Source: Dillenia suffruticosa (Eukaryota; Streptophyta; Magnoliopsida; Dilleniales; Dilleniaceae). Taken from it: 64,000 nucleotides of DNA. Position numbers and translations under genes: made by a program. Positions 1-12,098 of this stretch are shown here, piece after piece (position 1 is the first letter of the stretch; each line of letters begins with the position of its first letter). The stretch lies in NCBI GenBank assembly GCA_033439265.1, contig JAVTVX010000010.1, positions 15,159,490 through 15,223,489 of the forward strand, read 5' to 3'. The notes below the pieces were generated by a model. It did not search any database, was not told where the DNA came from, and saw only the letters and a list, made by a program, of their open reading frames with translations.

Positions 1-1761
1 AAAGAGAGAAAGAACTAGGCAATATATTTTTTGGTGCATGAGGTCTTTTGATGGCATGAAACATATTTTGGCTCTTCAAAACTAATACCTATATGTAAAA
101 GACATTGATCTCTGAATAGAAGATCCGTGAGTAACGTCGTAAAGCCAATCCTCTACACAAAGAAAACAACAAAGGAGGAAAAAAAAAAAAAAAGGCACCC
201 CCTAGGATTCATGTGAATCCAAACACGAGTAGAATAATATCAACATGTGAAAGAAATGGCCTTCGCCAGCAGCTGCACCTGCACCTCATTAACTGTCTCT
301 TTGCTTCATCTTTCTTTGTTACACACATACACATGCAGTGAACTTGTGGAGCTTTCAAAATATTTCAAATATTTATTGATCTTTAAATGAAATGGGTCAA
401 ACAAAAGCCAAAAAACCAGTAAAATTAGTAAGGTGCAGGTGCAAATGCAGATAAAGACCACATCTTGGCTTTTGCTCCTAGCTAGTACTGCAGGACCTCT
501 CTCTCTCTCTCTTCCCAATCTCCTGAGTCTAAGCTATTACCATCCCAAGATTCCAGGAAAGCAAAGCTCATATATATAACAATAACACCACGGCTTCACT
601 TGGAAGTGTGGGGGCAGGAAAAAACCATGGATAGAGAAAGAGAATTAAACAGATAAATGGATTTGAGACAAGTTGCAGCTATGATGATTATGTCTGAATC
701 CAAGACAAAGGAAAAATAAAAGGAGCTGTTTGTGTCTACCTCTTTCTGCTACTGTAGGTCATCCCAACATTAACAAAAGTAGGGCTCTTCTGCGTGCGTG
801 GAGACCACGTGATGTTGAGCTCCCGTCCCACGTGGGATTCGATGTACAAACCAATGACAACTCGCCACGTGTATCATTCCCACAGACACTTCGCCTGGGT
901 TGGCTTCCCAGCAGTCTAGCTAGATAGGTGCTGTCCACCTGGTTTTGTCAATTAAAAAAAAAACGTAAAATATGGCCAATCACATAACAGAAGGCAAGGG
1001 ATTTTTGCTGCCACCACGCCATGGGTCCACTCCATTCATGACAAAGTTTCATAATTCATGTGGGCGTCCCGGAATCCTGACATCTGAATATAGGAAATAA
1101 TGGTCCAAGATGGTTCTTCTGCCTATAAAGCTTTTTTTTGTTTGGTGCATACACGGGGCATATTACTTCTGCCTATAAAGCTTTGATTACAAAATGTTTA
1201 ATCACATTGGTTATGAAAACGAATAGGACTAATACAGATAAGGATATCATACCATTATCGGAGGGCAAAATGTTTGGGCAGGTGAACCTTAAACACGCAA
1301 TGGAGGGATGAAGGAGAATAAAAATAATAATTTTTTAAAAATAATATTTTAAAAAATTTTATTTTTACTTTCAAAATTTTAACAATCTTTTTAAAATTCT
1401 TAAATATTATTTTTAAGATTTTTAATGATATTTTTTAAATGTTTTTCAAAATCCTAAAGGTAGTTGTGTCATACCCTACTTTCGCTCATAATTATCCAAA
1501 TATAAGTATTAATAAGAAATTGTAACTTTTTTCTTTTGGTCGCACAACAAGAGCATAGCCCCAATCCTAAAAGACGAGCCATCACAGAGAAGTCACGAGG
1601 CCCTAACAAATGAAAAAAAAAAAAAATTCCATAGCAAATATCAGCAGTGTGCCCATTAGATAGAGAGGACTATATGCATATATATATATAAAGACAAAAG
1701 CACACCAGGGCTAAGCTGCAAAAAGCAACAAAACAAAACTCGATCTTGGAGCAAAGCGAAG
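1..1761. other. Intergenic, no gene seen
   Basis: No convincing coding exon on either strand. It holds a (CT)n stretch near 499-511, a cluster of three G-boxes (listed separately), AT-rich low-complexity sequence at 1310-1450 and a short direct repeat (about 19 bp, ending in ataaagctt) near 1116 and 1167. The cluster of promoter motifs may belong to a gene lying left of the window on the minus strand, but nothing here proves that. Confidence 0.6.
806..871. promoter_or_regulatory. Cluster of three G-box (CACGTG) motifs
   Basis: CACGTG occurs at 806-811, 829-834 and 866-871, each preceded by C. These are G-box/ABRE-like sites, the known targets of plant bZIP and bHLH factors. Three perfect palindromes in 66 bp is far above chance in AT-rich DNA. 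The gene they control is not identified; the nearest supported gene is more than 5 kb away on the right, so a gene beyond the left edge is the likelier client. Confidence 0.5.
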
Positions 1762-1914
1762 ATGGTGCAAAATCCCACGACGAAGGACCCAGAAGCTCAC
1801 CAATTGTCTTCTCATGCCAAAACCAGCCGATCAGACAAATCCCACCAATTGGCGTCGATTGGGACTAACGAAATCCAAGACCTAGAGTTTTATACCCTGC
1901 TTGGGGGAGGGTAA
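1762..1914 (+). CDS. Possible 50-aa ORF or first exon with TATA box
   Basis: I do not recognise this product. An ATG at 1762 opens a 50-residue frame that is hydrophilic (rich in S, H, K, T) and ends in GGG before TAA. A TATA-like stretch (atatatatataaag) lies at about 1678-1692, roughly 70 bp upstream, and the A-rich leader between them looks like a plant 5' UTR. The stop codon overlaps a possible splice donor (GGAGG followed by GTAAAA at 1911), so this could be the first exon of a longer or broken gene, but I found no matching second exon. It may be spurious. Confidence 0.25.
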   Translation: MVQNPTTKDPEAHQLSSHAKTSRSDKSHQLASIGTNEIQDLEFYTLLGGG

Positions 1915-2804
1915 AACTTTATCAATGACGAACAGTGATTTTCAGATCACCTGGCTTTCGCTCAGTGCTTTTAATCCGGTTTCAGAATCACCAAATTGCT
2001 AATAGCAATCACCATTATCAGACTTTTCTTTACCACCTAGCTGGCATGGTAACTGGACAAGAGAGAGAGCGAGAGAGAGAGAGATGGGAGTCTTTCCAAA
2101 AAGTAAAATCTTTCTCTTACATGCACCAAAAGAAACAATACTCAATTATACACAAATGCAAAGATAAAATAAAATTACCCAAATAACCTTATCATACTGT
2201 TATGTTGAACCTGTTGATGTAGTACTCAATTTAAGATACCCATACCTCAAATTCTGAACCCCCGAGTTAAGAATGAGGACTGGGTGTCGGGTGGAGCAGG
2301 GTGGCCACCAATTACCTGCAACACTACATAATTTAAACACTCCCCGCTTTTTATCTTCAAAGAAGTTTGGCCGTATCATTTTTCTGTTTCTCCTCCGAAC
2401 TCTTCTCTTCCCTAGTATCATTGGAACATATATTAAATTGTAGCCCACTTGAATATACTCTTCCCCCTCTTTAATGTGCCATTGGTACTTGCATAATAAA
2501 TAGGTTAAAGTCAAAATTAGGATTTAAGAGTTTTATGTCATTCAAATGGCTATTTGATTTAGGATTCTTAATCAATGTAAAGTTGTTAAAATCAAATTTC
2601 ATTAATTCTTTTTTATCACTACTTTAAATATTTGGGGTGGATATTAATTATATAAAATACTAAATTATATTATAGCGGGAGGTCTCAAATACGAATTAAA
2701 TTTCTTTTCACCTAATTCAAAATTTTATGTGATAAAAGATGAATACAAAAAAAAAAAAAAATTAATTAGGCATTTCACGTACCCCTATTTTCTAGGATCA
2801 TCCC

Positions 2805-2990
2805 ACGTTTCTTTTTTTTTTTCATCATTGGTATTCAAATTTTATCCGATTAATCTGATTCAAATATTATGAAACCCATTTTAGAGATTGGCTTTCGTAA
2901 CTCCTTTTTCGCTATTCTTATGGCTCGAACTACAGAGTTGTGGTTAAGAGAGTAAAATGTTTGACCACTCAATTTAAAAAAATTTGATTT
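2805..2990 (-). mobile_element. SINE (family A), decayed copy
   Basis: It starts with a poly-T run (poly(A) tail on the minus strand) followed by the family 3' block (ggtattcaaattttatccg, attaatctgattc) seen in the cleaner copies. The tRNA-related 5' half is strongly diverged, and no clear target-site duplication is visible, so this is an old insertion. Confidence 0.5.
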
Positions 2991-3483
2991 ACGTCTCCTT
3001 TACCAAAAAAAATAAAAAAGATTAATTTATTTTTTTTGTGTATATTAGAACTTGAATTCGAGTTAACTACATGGGTAAAGAGAGGGGAAAGGTGCGACTT
3101 GAGTCGAAACTAATCAACAAGAATAGAAAGAATAGAAAAGATTAATAAAAATGACAATGTCAAACCAAACAGCACATGGGCCTTTTGCTGTGAACTAGGG
3201 TTCAGTCTGAAGAGGGGTCCCCCAGTCTGTCCTCTTCTCTGATTTATGAATTCCGGATTAAATTTTGATGCTACTCCACCATGGTATGTTCTCAATGAAG
3301 TACCAACAACGTCCCTCCAGCAAATAAGAACTACTACTATATTAATCGGGTCCTGAAAAAGTACCTCATATATCTTATCCCCATATTGTCAAAACATCGG
3401 CCCATTATGCCTAGGATAGCTCAGTCTAATTCTAGCTCTACCCTGGAAATGGACCAAAACCCATTCAGAGCCCATTGGTCTAT

Positions 3484-3690
3484 TTTTTTTTTTTTTTTGT
3501 TTTTGGTCTCCAACTCCTGGTATCCAAAATTTCGCTTTGATTAATTCGGATTGACCTGACTATCGGGCCTTCTCTAAATGGGGAGGTCTCCCAAAGTAAT
3601 CTTTTCTGTTTTCAAAGAAACTTGAATCCAAACACTTGGTTAAGGTTAAGGAACGTAGAGTCTTTCCTACTATACTGACTCACCTTTGAT
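3484..3690 (-). mobile_element. SINE (family A) with 14-bp TSD
   Basis: A roughly 207-bp element on the minus strand with a poly(A) tail (poly-T at its left edge). It is flanked by the perfect direct repeat GCCCATTGGTCTAT at 3470-3483 and 3691-3704, which is a target-site duplication of the kind made by LINE machinery. It shares the core block (gattaattcggattgacc, ggtctcccaa) with the other family-A copies. The preserved TSD says the copy is not very old, although the tRNA-like boxes are worn. Confidence 0.8.
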
Positions 3691-3724
3691 GCCCATTGGT
3701 CTATCATCATTCCTTCCACCGTCT

Positions 3725-3906
3725 TTTTTTTTTTTTAGTTTTTATTATTGATATCTGAAATTTATCCGATTAATTCGGTTCGAGTATTATTTGATCCATT
3801 TTAAGAATTGACTCTTTTAAATTCTTTTTCAATATTTTTAAGGTTTAAACTTGAGACTTTTAATTAATAAGATCGAATATCCGACCACTCAATGTAAAAG
3901 AATTTG
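3725..3906 (-). mobile_element. SINE (family A) with 12-bp TSD
   Basis: A second minus-strand SINE only 34 bp from the previous one. It begins with a poly-T run, carries the gatatctgaaatttatccg and attaattcggttcg blocks, and is flanked by CTTCCACCGTCT at 3713-3724 and 3907-3918. It is a separate insertion because each element has its own duplication. Confidence 0.75.
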
Positions 3907-5129
3907 CTTCCACCGTCTCTATTCTCAAAGATAAGGGAATATATGATGTTCTGCCTTGGAGGGGGCATCCCCTCAATCGCATAGAATCCTTAAAAACAAA
4001 ATCTATAATTTGATGTTCTTATAGGAATAATTTAAAGTACGCCACGTTATTTTCACCAAAAACAATATGGAATTCACTAAGGATCGAGGGGGGGAAAAAA
4101 AAGAGATGCAATTTTTCTCGATGATTGGAATTGATTCCAATTTCTGAATTTCAAGAAAGAAGTCGTTAAATGTGCAAAAGAGTTTTTTTTTTTTAGAAAA
4201 AAAAAAAACCCTAGAATTTGAGGAGCAAGACAAAAGAACAGAACACATGCTTGAGTACAGAAGGACACCATGGAACAGTCGCAGAAACAGACCCCTCAAC
4301 GCGTGTTCCCAAAATTCAAAAACCCTCTCCCCGGCAGAAGCGAGGGACGGCTGGACCCGGGCGGGCCAACAACTTTAACAAATGATGGACCCGATGTCCA
4401 CCGCCATAGCCAAAATAATAAAACGACGGCGTTTCCTTGGAATCCATGTTGTTTGTTTCGGGTCTGACGGTATTATCCGCATCTATGTGAAGTTAGTCAT
4501 TTATAAAAGGATATATTAATTTTCAGATCAACTAATTCAATATTCTGATTATAATTCGTAAATATAAAAATCTTTTACATTAAAATCTAGCTTTTAATTT
4601 GGAGTCCCTATCTGCCCAAATAAAACTAAAAATTAACAGGAACTAGACTATAAAAAATTAATAATTTTTAATTCTACATAATCTTAAGTGTCTACTATTT
4701 GCTTACTTAGTGTATATGATGTGTTGATTACTATATAATATTTGATGAATAATACCAATAAATTAGCGATTCATGTTACTAAAAATTTAAAATACAAATA
4801 GTAACTTTTTCTTTATTTTGTTGGACAATGCAAATTTTCCTCTGATAGTTCGAAAAATTACATATTAGATCGGTCTAAATCTACTTATTTTTTGTTATAT
4901 TATTGTATTTTATATAACATATTTTTAATTAAAATAAAGAAATATAGCAAAATTACAAAATTGTATGCAGAAACAAAAAAAACAACCTCAATTTCAATAT
5001 CAAATTTTAAATTTAATCATTTGAAAGACAAATACGAGAGATGATTTAATTTGTTTGAATTCTTTTATATCACTTATTCCTATTTATGATCATTTTCTCA
5101 ACTAAACTCATAACTATCATATATTTACA

Positions 5130-5600
5130 GATAATTTGTATCTAAATCTTCAATAACTTATCTTTACGTTTCACTAAATTTTCTATACTTAAGTTTTCAG
5201 TTCTTCTAAGTGGTACATTTTTTAATTTTAGGTACACATGTATAAACCATCTTAAACGATATTTTTACATTTTATTCATAATTGAATTCACTTCTAATTT
5301 AGTACATATCTGTTCATTTGGAATCATATATTTTTTAGTTTTTTCATGCATCCACTTAAATGTTTTCATTTTCGCTACACTCATTTTACACTCTTGTTAT
5401 TTTTTAATGATTTAACACTCAATATCATACAATAGTACAGATTTTATTATGATTTTATAAAACTTTCATTTTAAATACAATGGTATTTAATAATTGCAAA
5501 GAAATTAAGATACTTTTCTTTATTTCATTCAATCCACTTGAATCTTATGATTCATATATCAATTTATATTGTTATCATTTTAAACGATGGATCCAAAATA
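5130..5600 (-). mobile_element. LINE (L1-type) fragment, C-terminal reverse transcriptase region
   Basis: Read on the minus strand, conceptual translation gives pieces in the order expected of the C-terminal end of plant L1-type reverse transcriptase: an IPLYLK-like segment, LLYDIEC (usual form LLYGAECW), MSVAKMKTFKWMHEKT (usual form MSVAEMRMLRWMCGKT) and RWFIHVYLKLKNVPLRR (usual form LRWFGHVQRRPxxAPVRR). Several stops interrupt the frame and no upstream endonuclease or thumb region could be read, so this is an old, truncated and inactive LINE remnant. The motif comparison is from memory of the family. Confidence 0.75.
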
Positions 5601-5865
5601 TTATAAATATTTATTTTTTTTTTTGGTAAGTTCTTTCCTTTTAACTTAATTATTCCTTCATCCTTTTATAATTGCGACAAAACATATATTCCATGTCCTC
5701 AATTTTTATATTTAATACTAATTTCAACCTACACTATTGCTTATGCAAATTGAATGGGGAAAGCAGGAGAAAGAAATAAGATTTTGGGAGAAGAATAAAT
5801 TTATTTATTTTTTATTAGTTGAAAGTGGCAAATTAGAAATAGAAATGTGGGAGAAGGGTGAAGAC

Positions 5866-5891
5866 CACGTGTGTCATCGACCTAACACGTG
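5866..5891. promoter_or_regulatory. Paired G-boxes upstream of the HIPP gene
   Basis: CACGTG occurs at 5866-5871 and 5886-5891, 20 bp apart and about 240 bp upstream of the likely HIPP transcription start. These are standard bZIP/bHLH sites and suggest abscisic-acid, light or stress input to the HIPP gene; the regulation is inferred from motifs only. Confidence 0.5.
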
Positions 5892-6100
5892 CCAACAAAG
5901 GGTTCGTTACCGTCCCGTTATTGTTTCTGCTTTTGATTTATCAGGTCACGATCTTCACCCTCCCTCAAAAACACCCATAAACGTAAAACGACAAACTATT
6001 TTTTTTCTTAAAAATAAAAGTTCTGGACCATACATCATCATCATCAAGCAACATTCATCCATGGATACTCGCCATCATCATCAATGTGCATCATCTTCGC

Positions 6101-6110
6101 CTATTTATAG
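6101..6110 (+). promoter_or_regulatory. TATA box of the HIPP gene
   Basis: The sequence CTATTTATAG lies 65 bp before the chosen ATG at 6175, giving a start of transcription near 6135 and a short leader. This supports the 6175 start and argues against the upstream in-frame methionines (for example at 6061), which would fall at or before the TATA box. Confidence 0.6.
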
Positions 6111-6174
6111 TCGCATTCGTTCTTGTTTTCACTTCCGTCGCTCTTCTCGTTCTCATTCCTCTACATCTGCTTCG

Positions 6175-6464
6175 ATGGGAGAGGTATTTTCTCTCTCTCT
6201 CTCTCTCTTTACTTTTCACTCACCCACTCTCTCTCTGGTTCTAATTAGTTTTGATCTTGTGTTTTGTAGAAGGAAAGCAACAACAACGAGACGAAGAAGA
6301 AGAACAAAGGAGAGGGAGGCAAAAACAATGGCGACGATGCTAATAAGGCGATTGAAGTTGTGTTGAAGGTCGATATGCATTGTGGGGGCTGCTGTGACAA
6401 ACTCAAGAAACATGTTGAGCGTTTCGATGGTAACTACTCTGCTTTTTTTCCCTTTCTGAACATG

Positions 6465-6511
<47 letters not shown>

Positions 6512-8049
6512 CTTCAATTACATTAATTTAGCAATTGTTAGAAAGTCTCTCTTTCTCTTATGGATTTGAGATTTCGTTGAGTTGAAGTGGGAAACGGTTT
6601 CAACTGCATCGGCAATTCGTTTTCGGCTTTGTATTTTTTTTCTTTTTTTTTGTTTTTATTTTCCAGAATTATTTCATACGCAGTTGTATTGGCTCTAAAA
6701 AATTGTTCTGAGTTTGACTTCTCATTTTTCGAGAATCCTAGTTTCTATTTTTTTCCTCCACTCCAATTCAAACTAATCTTAATCCGTCCTTTGCTCTGCT
6801 CTTCCATCGAATTTCTCTCTATATATTTTTCTCGAGAGAATCAAAATGTAATGAACTCTCTCTCTCTCTCTCTCTCTCTCTCCGAGTGAAGGTGTAGAAG
6901 CCGTGAGAGGAGACAGTGACACGAACAAGTTAACCGTAATTGGCAAAGTAGATCCGACGGAGCTACAAGAGAAAATCGCTCAGAAAACAAAGAAGAAAGT
7001 CGAACTCATCTCTCCTAAACCTAACAAGAACAAAGACTCCAATGGCGGCGGCAGCGGCGGCCGCAGCGGAGACAAGAAGTCTGAAAACAAATCAGAGAAG
7101 AAAGAGAAATCTGATGACAAGAAAACCAAAGAGAAAGAGGTAATCTCCACCTGCACGACTCCTCTCACTTTCACTTCCGGCCCAGGTACCTTTTCGTTAC
7201 ACCAATTTCAAAAATTGAATCGAATGGTTTTTGGTTTCTTCTGATTCAAGCCATTATTCATGTGATGTGCAGACGGTTTCCTTTTCAGTTTCAGTACACC
7301 TTGATTTTATTTTATTTTTTTATGTAAAAAGAAAAAGACCTGTTAATGTCAGAATCTAAATATTAAGTAAATCCAAATAATTGTATTTTATTTTTATTAA
7401 TTTTGTGTAGCCTCCGGTGACAACGGCGGTTCTCAGGATTGCATTGCACTGTGAGGGCTGTGTCCGGAGCATTCACCGAGTGATTTCCAAGGCTAAAGGT
7501 CAATTTTCAATTTTCAATTTTCATTTGGAAAAAATAAATAAATTTTGTTCAGTTCAGTCATGTCAGTTTAATAACGGAAACGGAAAATTTAACGGCGTTA
7601 CAGGTTTCCACTCGATGTCTATAGACAAACAGAAGGACTTGGTAACGGTGACGGGATCAGTGGACATGAAGGCATTAGCCGAGTCCTTGAAAGAGAAGCT
7701 GAAGAGACATGTGGAAATTGTCCCACCAAAGAAGGAAAAGGAAAGCGGTGGCGGAGGAGACGGCGGCGGAGAGAAAGGGAAGAAAGGAAAAGGAGGCGGC
7801 GGCGGTGACGGCGGGAAGAAGGAAGAGGTGAACAAAATGGATTTTGCAGGATACGGGTATGGACCCGAGTTCGGATACGCACCGAACTATGGACTTGTTC
7901 AGGGGTATAACTACAATATGGCGTATGGGAATGGGGCGGGTGGTGGGTATGAAGTCGGGTACCCGGAAGGAGCGACTTACGCAGTGGAACGGCTGCATGC
8001 ACCACAGCTGTTTAGCGATGAGAATCCAAATGCATGCTCCGTCATGTGA
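6175..8049 (+). CDS. Heavy-metal-associated isoprenylated plant protein (HIPP), two HMA domains
   Basis: Five coding exons: 6175-6183, 6270-6429, 6892-7139, 7411-7498 and 7604-8049; all junctions are GT-AG and phases agree, giving 316 aa. A Lys/Asn-rich N-terminus (residues 4-29) precedes HMA domain 1 (about 30-95) with metal site MHCGGC (C41, C44), then a Lys/Glu/Ser/Gly-rich linker, then HMA domain 2 (about 142-215) with LHCEGC (C153, C156), then Gly/Lys-rich and Tyr/Gly-rich tails. The protein ends in CSVM, a CaaX box expected to be farnesylated, which is the hallmark of the HIPP family of membrane- or nucleus-associated metal-binding proteins linked to metal and stress responses. The first coding exon is only 9 bp. 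Introns 1 and 2 carry (CT)n tracts. The last intron is 105 bp, in frame and free of stops, so its retention would insert 35 residues into HMA2. The exact HIPP member is not assigned. Confidence 0.93.
6466..6507. repeat. (CT)n microsatellite in HIPP intron 2
   Basis: About 20 CT units inside intron 2 of the HIPP gene; a shorter tract sits at 6857-6882 just before the acceptor of the same intron, where it may serve as the polypyrimidine tract. Confidence 0.9.
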
Positions 8050-9480
8050 ATGGAGTTTGACAAATCAAGGTTATGGAAGAAAGATATTGTAAACAAGTAA
8101 CCACTGAGAGATGATAAGTAGGTTGTGGTGGGATGTTTGTGGTTGGTTGGTCCTGATGTCTTCAGGCAGTATCATTTTGGATTTGGGTACTTCTAATGTT
8201 TTTTTTATTGTCCTTTAAGGTAATTAAATTTTGGTTCGAATTAGCCGCTGGCAATGTTGTTGTGGTCTTGTTGAATCTGACTTTGTCTTCAATTCAACTA
8301 AGTGCCTTGGATTCATCTGTTTATTAAATTTGACCTACTTTACAGGGCCTCCAATTCTTGTCTTTCAGCGTGGGAAAATGGGGAAATCAGTGAAATCAGC
8401 AAGCACCCGAGAATGAAAAATGTGGTGCAAGAAAGTCCATTGTGGTGGGGATAGTTAATGGATTTGACCTAATGTCCCAGTCTTCAAAACAGTCTCTCTC
8501 AGGGTCAGGGACAGGGTCCAGGGGGAGGCCTTAAATCACGACATGTCACAACTAATGTGGCTTTAACTGAGGTAGTGATGCCGTAATAAATTTTAACCTC
8601 ACCCTACAGCTGGCGTTCCGATGGCAAAATATTTTGAATTTTCATTCCACCTCGAGTGGAGGCTGCTAGTCAAGTGAACGTCATGTGAGACGTGAAAAAT
8701 AAAATTTCTAAGTTTTTTAAATAAAATATGGAATTAATAAAAAGGAAAGCTAATTCAAGGTGGGAGGGTGGGAAGTGATTTTGCTAACACCTCCCTGCGA
8801 ATGTGTGCTTGGTCTTAACTCTGCGTACCTGTGTTCCCTTTTTTGGCAACAATAATGGCATAAAAAATGAGTTGAAAGTTGAAGGGCATCGGACAGAGCC
8901 AGCCACTGATAGCTACGTGAGTTTTATTTATTTATTTATTTGGAGGGACTTGTCGTCTTCTAAATCTGCACCGCATTAACTTGGTTCTGATCTAATGGCC
9001 AGCATTTAAACCAATGTCTGTTTAAAATTTAAATGACATTAATAAAAATTATTATAAAAACATATTTTGAACATTTAAGTTGCTAAGATTACCACTTCTT
9101 AAAATTCCGATTTGATCGGTATGACAAACTGATCACTCAATTTGGAAATCATAATACATAAAACTATTATCATAATTATCAAATGAAAGTATTAACATTG
9201 GTCGCCTTGTCATACATTTTACTTGGCAAATTAAATCTGTTGTATTTGGATCTCCGACTTTCATTTCGGATCCTCGGGAAACCCGGAACGAGTGAAGGCG
9301 GGACCCACTCGGTCACGGACCATGGGAGCTGTCGTAGGAGCCTCGACCTCTTGGGAATGCCATGTGATTCTATACGGTGTCCTGTTAGGCTCACTCTGTT
9401 TGCCTTTCGTCCTCTTTCGCTTACCTGCATCTTTCTGTAAATTGGAGTCCTTTTCTAGTGCTCTGACAACTATATTATTC

Positions 9481-9515
<35 letters not shown>

Positions 9516-9941
9516 AGAGAAAAAAAAAATGGTGGCAGCGCATATTGTGCAAAAACTTTCAGCCTTTTTGTTTTAGCCTTTTTTCACACAGCCAACCCCA
9601 TGAACTAAGAACCAGCATGACAGTAGTATTTGTGTCCTTTTTGCCTCCTGCACTACCCACTACCCAATTTGTATTGAAGGCAGCTCCACTCCTCCCTCCA
9701 CCATGTTTATTGAAAAAGTGATTTTTTTTTTGGGGGTTTCTACATAATTATTAATCCAATTATTTGATTTTTCTCCCCTTTCTTTCTCGTGGGCATTAGC
9801 CACCTTTTCGAATGATTATATAAAAAAAACAAATGATAGAATCCGCCGTGCCTGTACTCGAGAACGGGTTGACACTCCGCCTAACCCGATCAGATTCGGG
9901 TTTCAACTTATAATTACTGTGGGCAGAATGCTCCAAATAGA

Positions 9942-10134
9942 TTTTTTTTTTTTTAATCTGCATCTATTCAAGAATTTGTCTTGATTAATTTGGACCGATC
10001 CACTGTCAAATCCACTTTCAGGGGATCTCTCAATATGATTTTTTCTGTTCGCATATCAAATCAAATCTAGATATGATTAAAGGGTTTCAAAGTTCTTCCG
10101 CTTAGTCTTTCACTAAGCCAACCAAACATCGGTG
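9942..10134 (-). mobile_element. SINE (family A) with 13-bp TSD
   Basis: A 193-bp minus-strand element starting at a poly-T run and carrying the gattaatttggaccgatcc and gatctctcaatatga core. It is flanked by TGCTCCAAATAGA at 9929-9941 and 10135-10147. The near-perfect duplication makes the boundaries secure. Confidence 0.8.
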
Positions 10135-11959
10135 TGCTCCAAATAGAATTGCCACTATGCTTAACGAGCCGAATCCAAGAGTTTTAGGCAATAAACCCTC
10201 AAGTCCCGACTTAAAATATAAAATTTTGTTATTTTTATTTATTTTTTATTATGATGACTGTATATTTAGAGTTAAACAACAGAGGTAATATTTTTAAAAT
10301 AATCACAAAAATAAATTGAAATCACGGGGATTCAAATATGCTGACTAAATGAAGTTAATCGAATGTACATCTACCAAACTATAACTATTTGTGTGAATTT
10401 AATTAATTTCATAAATATAATTTAAGAGGTAATTGATTAATTAATATGAGGTTGTGATACACCTCCCCCACTCCTTGAATTTAAATTTGGAAAAAGCAAT
10501 ATGGGAGGTTTTTTCTGTTATTTATTGAGTGAATCTACACTTAGATTAAAACATCTTTAGTTTATTAACAAGAATATATTATCTTATATTTATATTATAT
10601 TATATAGTAACTAATAAAATTAAATCACTTCCAATTTTGTTATTTTCATTGATAATTCATAACATATAGTCCAGAGACAAATGATTAATTGCTATCATAC
10701 CCCTGTTTAAACCTTGGTATTTGCAATATGGGACATTTTTCCACCAAGTTCAAACATTTGTTAAAATCTCGTTACACACCAATTTACCATGGAATTGGGG
10801 ATTTAATAAATGTTTAATATGCCAAATATTCATTTATCTGATGTGGAATACTTTCCTCCCACATAATTTTCAAAAATACCTAATAAATTTATCATGCATT
10901 AATTGGAGGGTAGTAAGCGAGATTTCTATTTATTCCCAAAAAAAAAAATCATTTTTGTTGGAAACAAAAAAAAAAAAAAAAAGAAAATAAAGAATAGCTA
11001 CGTCCGTAGTTTCTGCACTGTCGTCTACAGGTTTGGTGGTGGCTTGAAGTATTGCGTTTTAGACTTAGGGACCGGGAAAACCCTACCCCCACCCCTGAGT
11101 CTGACCCTGACCATTGTTTGGCATTTGAGTGAAGCTTCTTCGTTTCTTTTTTCATTCCGATTTTGCCCATCTCTTTTAAAATTTAAACAAATTTTTTTGT
11201 ACGTCTACAATAAAAATCAACCTGCCAAAAAGAACAAAGCATATACTGGTATATAGGATGAGAATGAAAATGGGGAGAGAGAGAGAGAGAGAGAGGACGT
11301 GACGGAGAGACCAAAGGCATCTGAATACGGAGTTGGTTGGTGTCACCTAAGCGTACCCACGAGCACATACACTACACTGAACACTGTGGTGGCTGAATCA
11401 CTAGGGCCGCGTCATCCAGTCCCGCACGTTCTCCTGACTCCTAGTCCCCAAACGCGTAAAAAGTGGGCGAGCGACGTGAACCTCAGCAATCTTATCCTTA
11501 TGTATGTCTTGCTTGTACATGCACTCCCATGTCCCATGTTATGTCTATGTGTACTACCAATGCACCTCTTACTACTGCTATGCCATGCTATCATCATTCA
11601 ACCATCGTGTGCTTGTCATCATGTATGATGATGTCGTCAAGGCATCCGAATGCTAATGGAGGGCATGCCCCTACTTTCTTAGTTTTCCTTTTTGTGTGTC
11701 TGCCTTTTGGAAAAGTGATAAAGAGGAATGTACGTGCCCAAAGGGAGCACAAAGTCATTATTTAGCCACAAATTCTAAAAAGATGCATATTGGAATTAAT
11801 TCAAATTCGACCCAAGTTAATTATTTCTTATCATAAGCAGCTACTCAACCTCTTTTCCAATTAGGACAGTAGGCATGATTGTAGTTTCCTATTACTCTAT
11901 TATTAATTTTCATCACTAGATTATAGACGAACGAATAATTGATTTACTAAAAAAATTAT

Positions 11960-12098
11960 TTTTTAATTAAAACTCTAATTCAAATTTTAAAAATAAAAAA
12001 AATTATATAGAGAGGGTTTCTTCCCAAAAAAGGTTTGATCACGACTCAAATTCAAATTAATTACAGTTTGATTCGGAATACTAATTAACAAAAAAAAA
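11960..12098 (+). mobile_element. Probable decayed SINE (family A)
   Basis: Plus-strand remnant: the family 3' core appears as caaattaattacagtttgat and attcggaatac, followed by a run of A at about 12090. The 5' portion is hard to align and there is no clear duplication, so the call rests on the core and tail only. Confidence 0.35.

Larger units (their letters stand above)
1915..6100. other. Intergenic, repeat-rich AT-rich stretch
   Basis: No gene found. The stretch carries several SINE copies (2810-2990, 3484-3690, 3725-3906), a degraded LINE fragment on the minus strand (about 5130-5600) and long AT-rich low-complexity sequence. Short frames here lack splice-supported continuations. Confidence 0.6.

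Noticed and set aside
7563-8005. Three minus-strand frames of 90-128 codons opposite HIPP exon 5
   Set aside because: They are shadows of the Gly/Lys-rich HIPP coding sequence; composition (P, S, H, F runs) mirrors GGN codons on the other strand.
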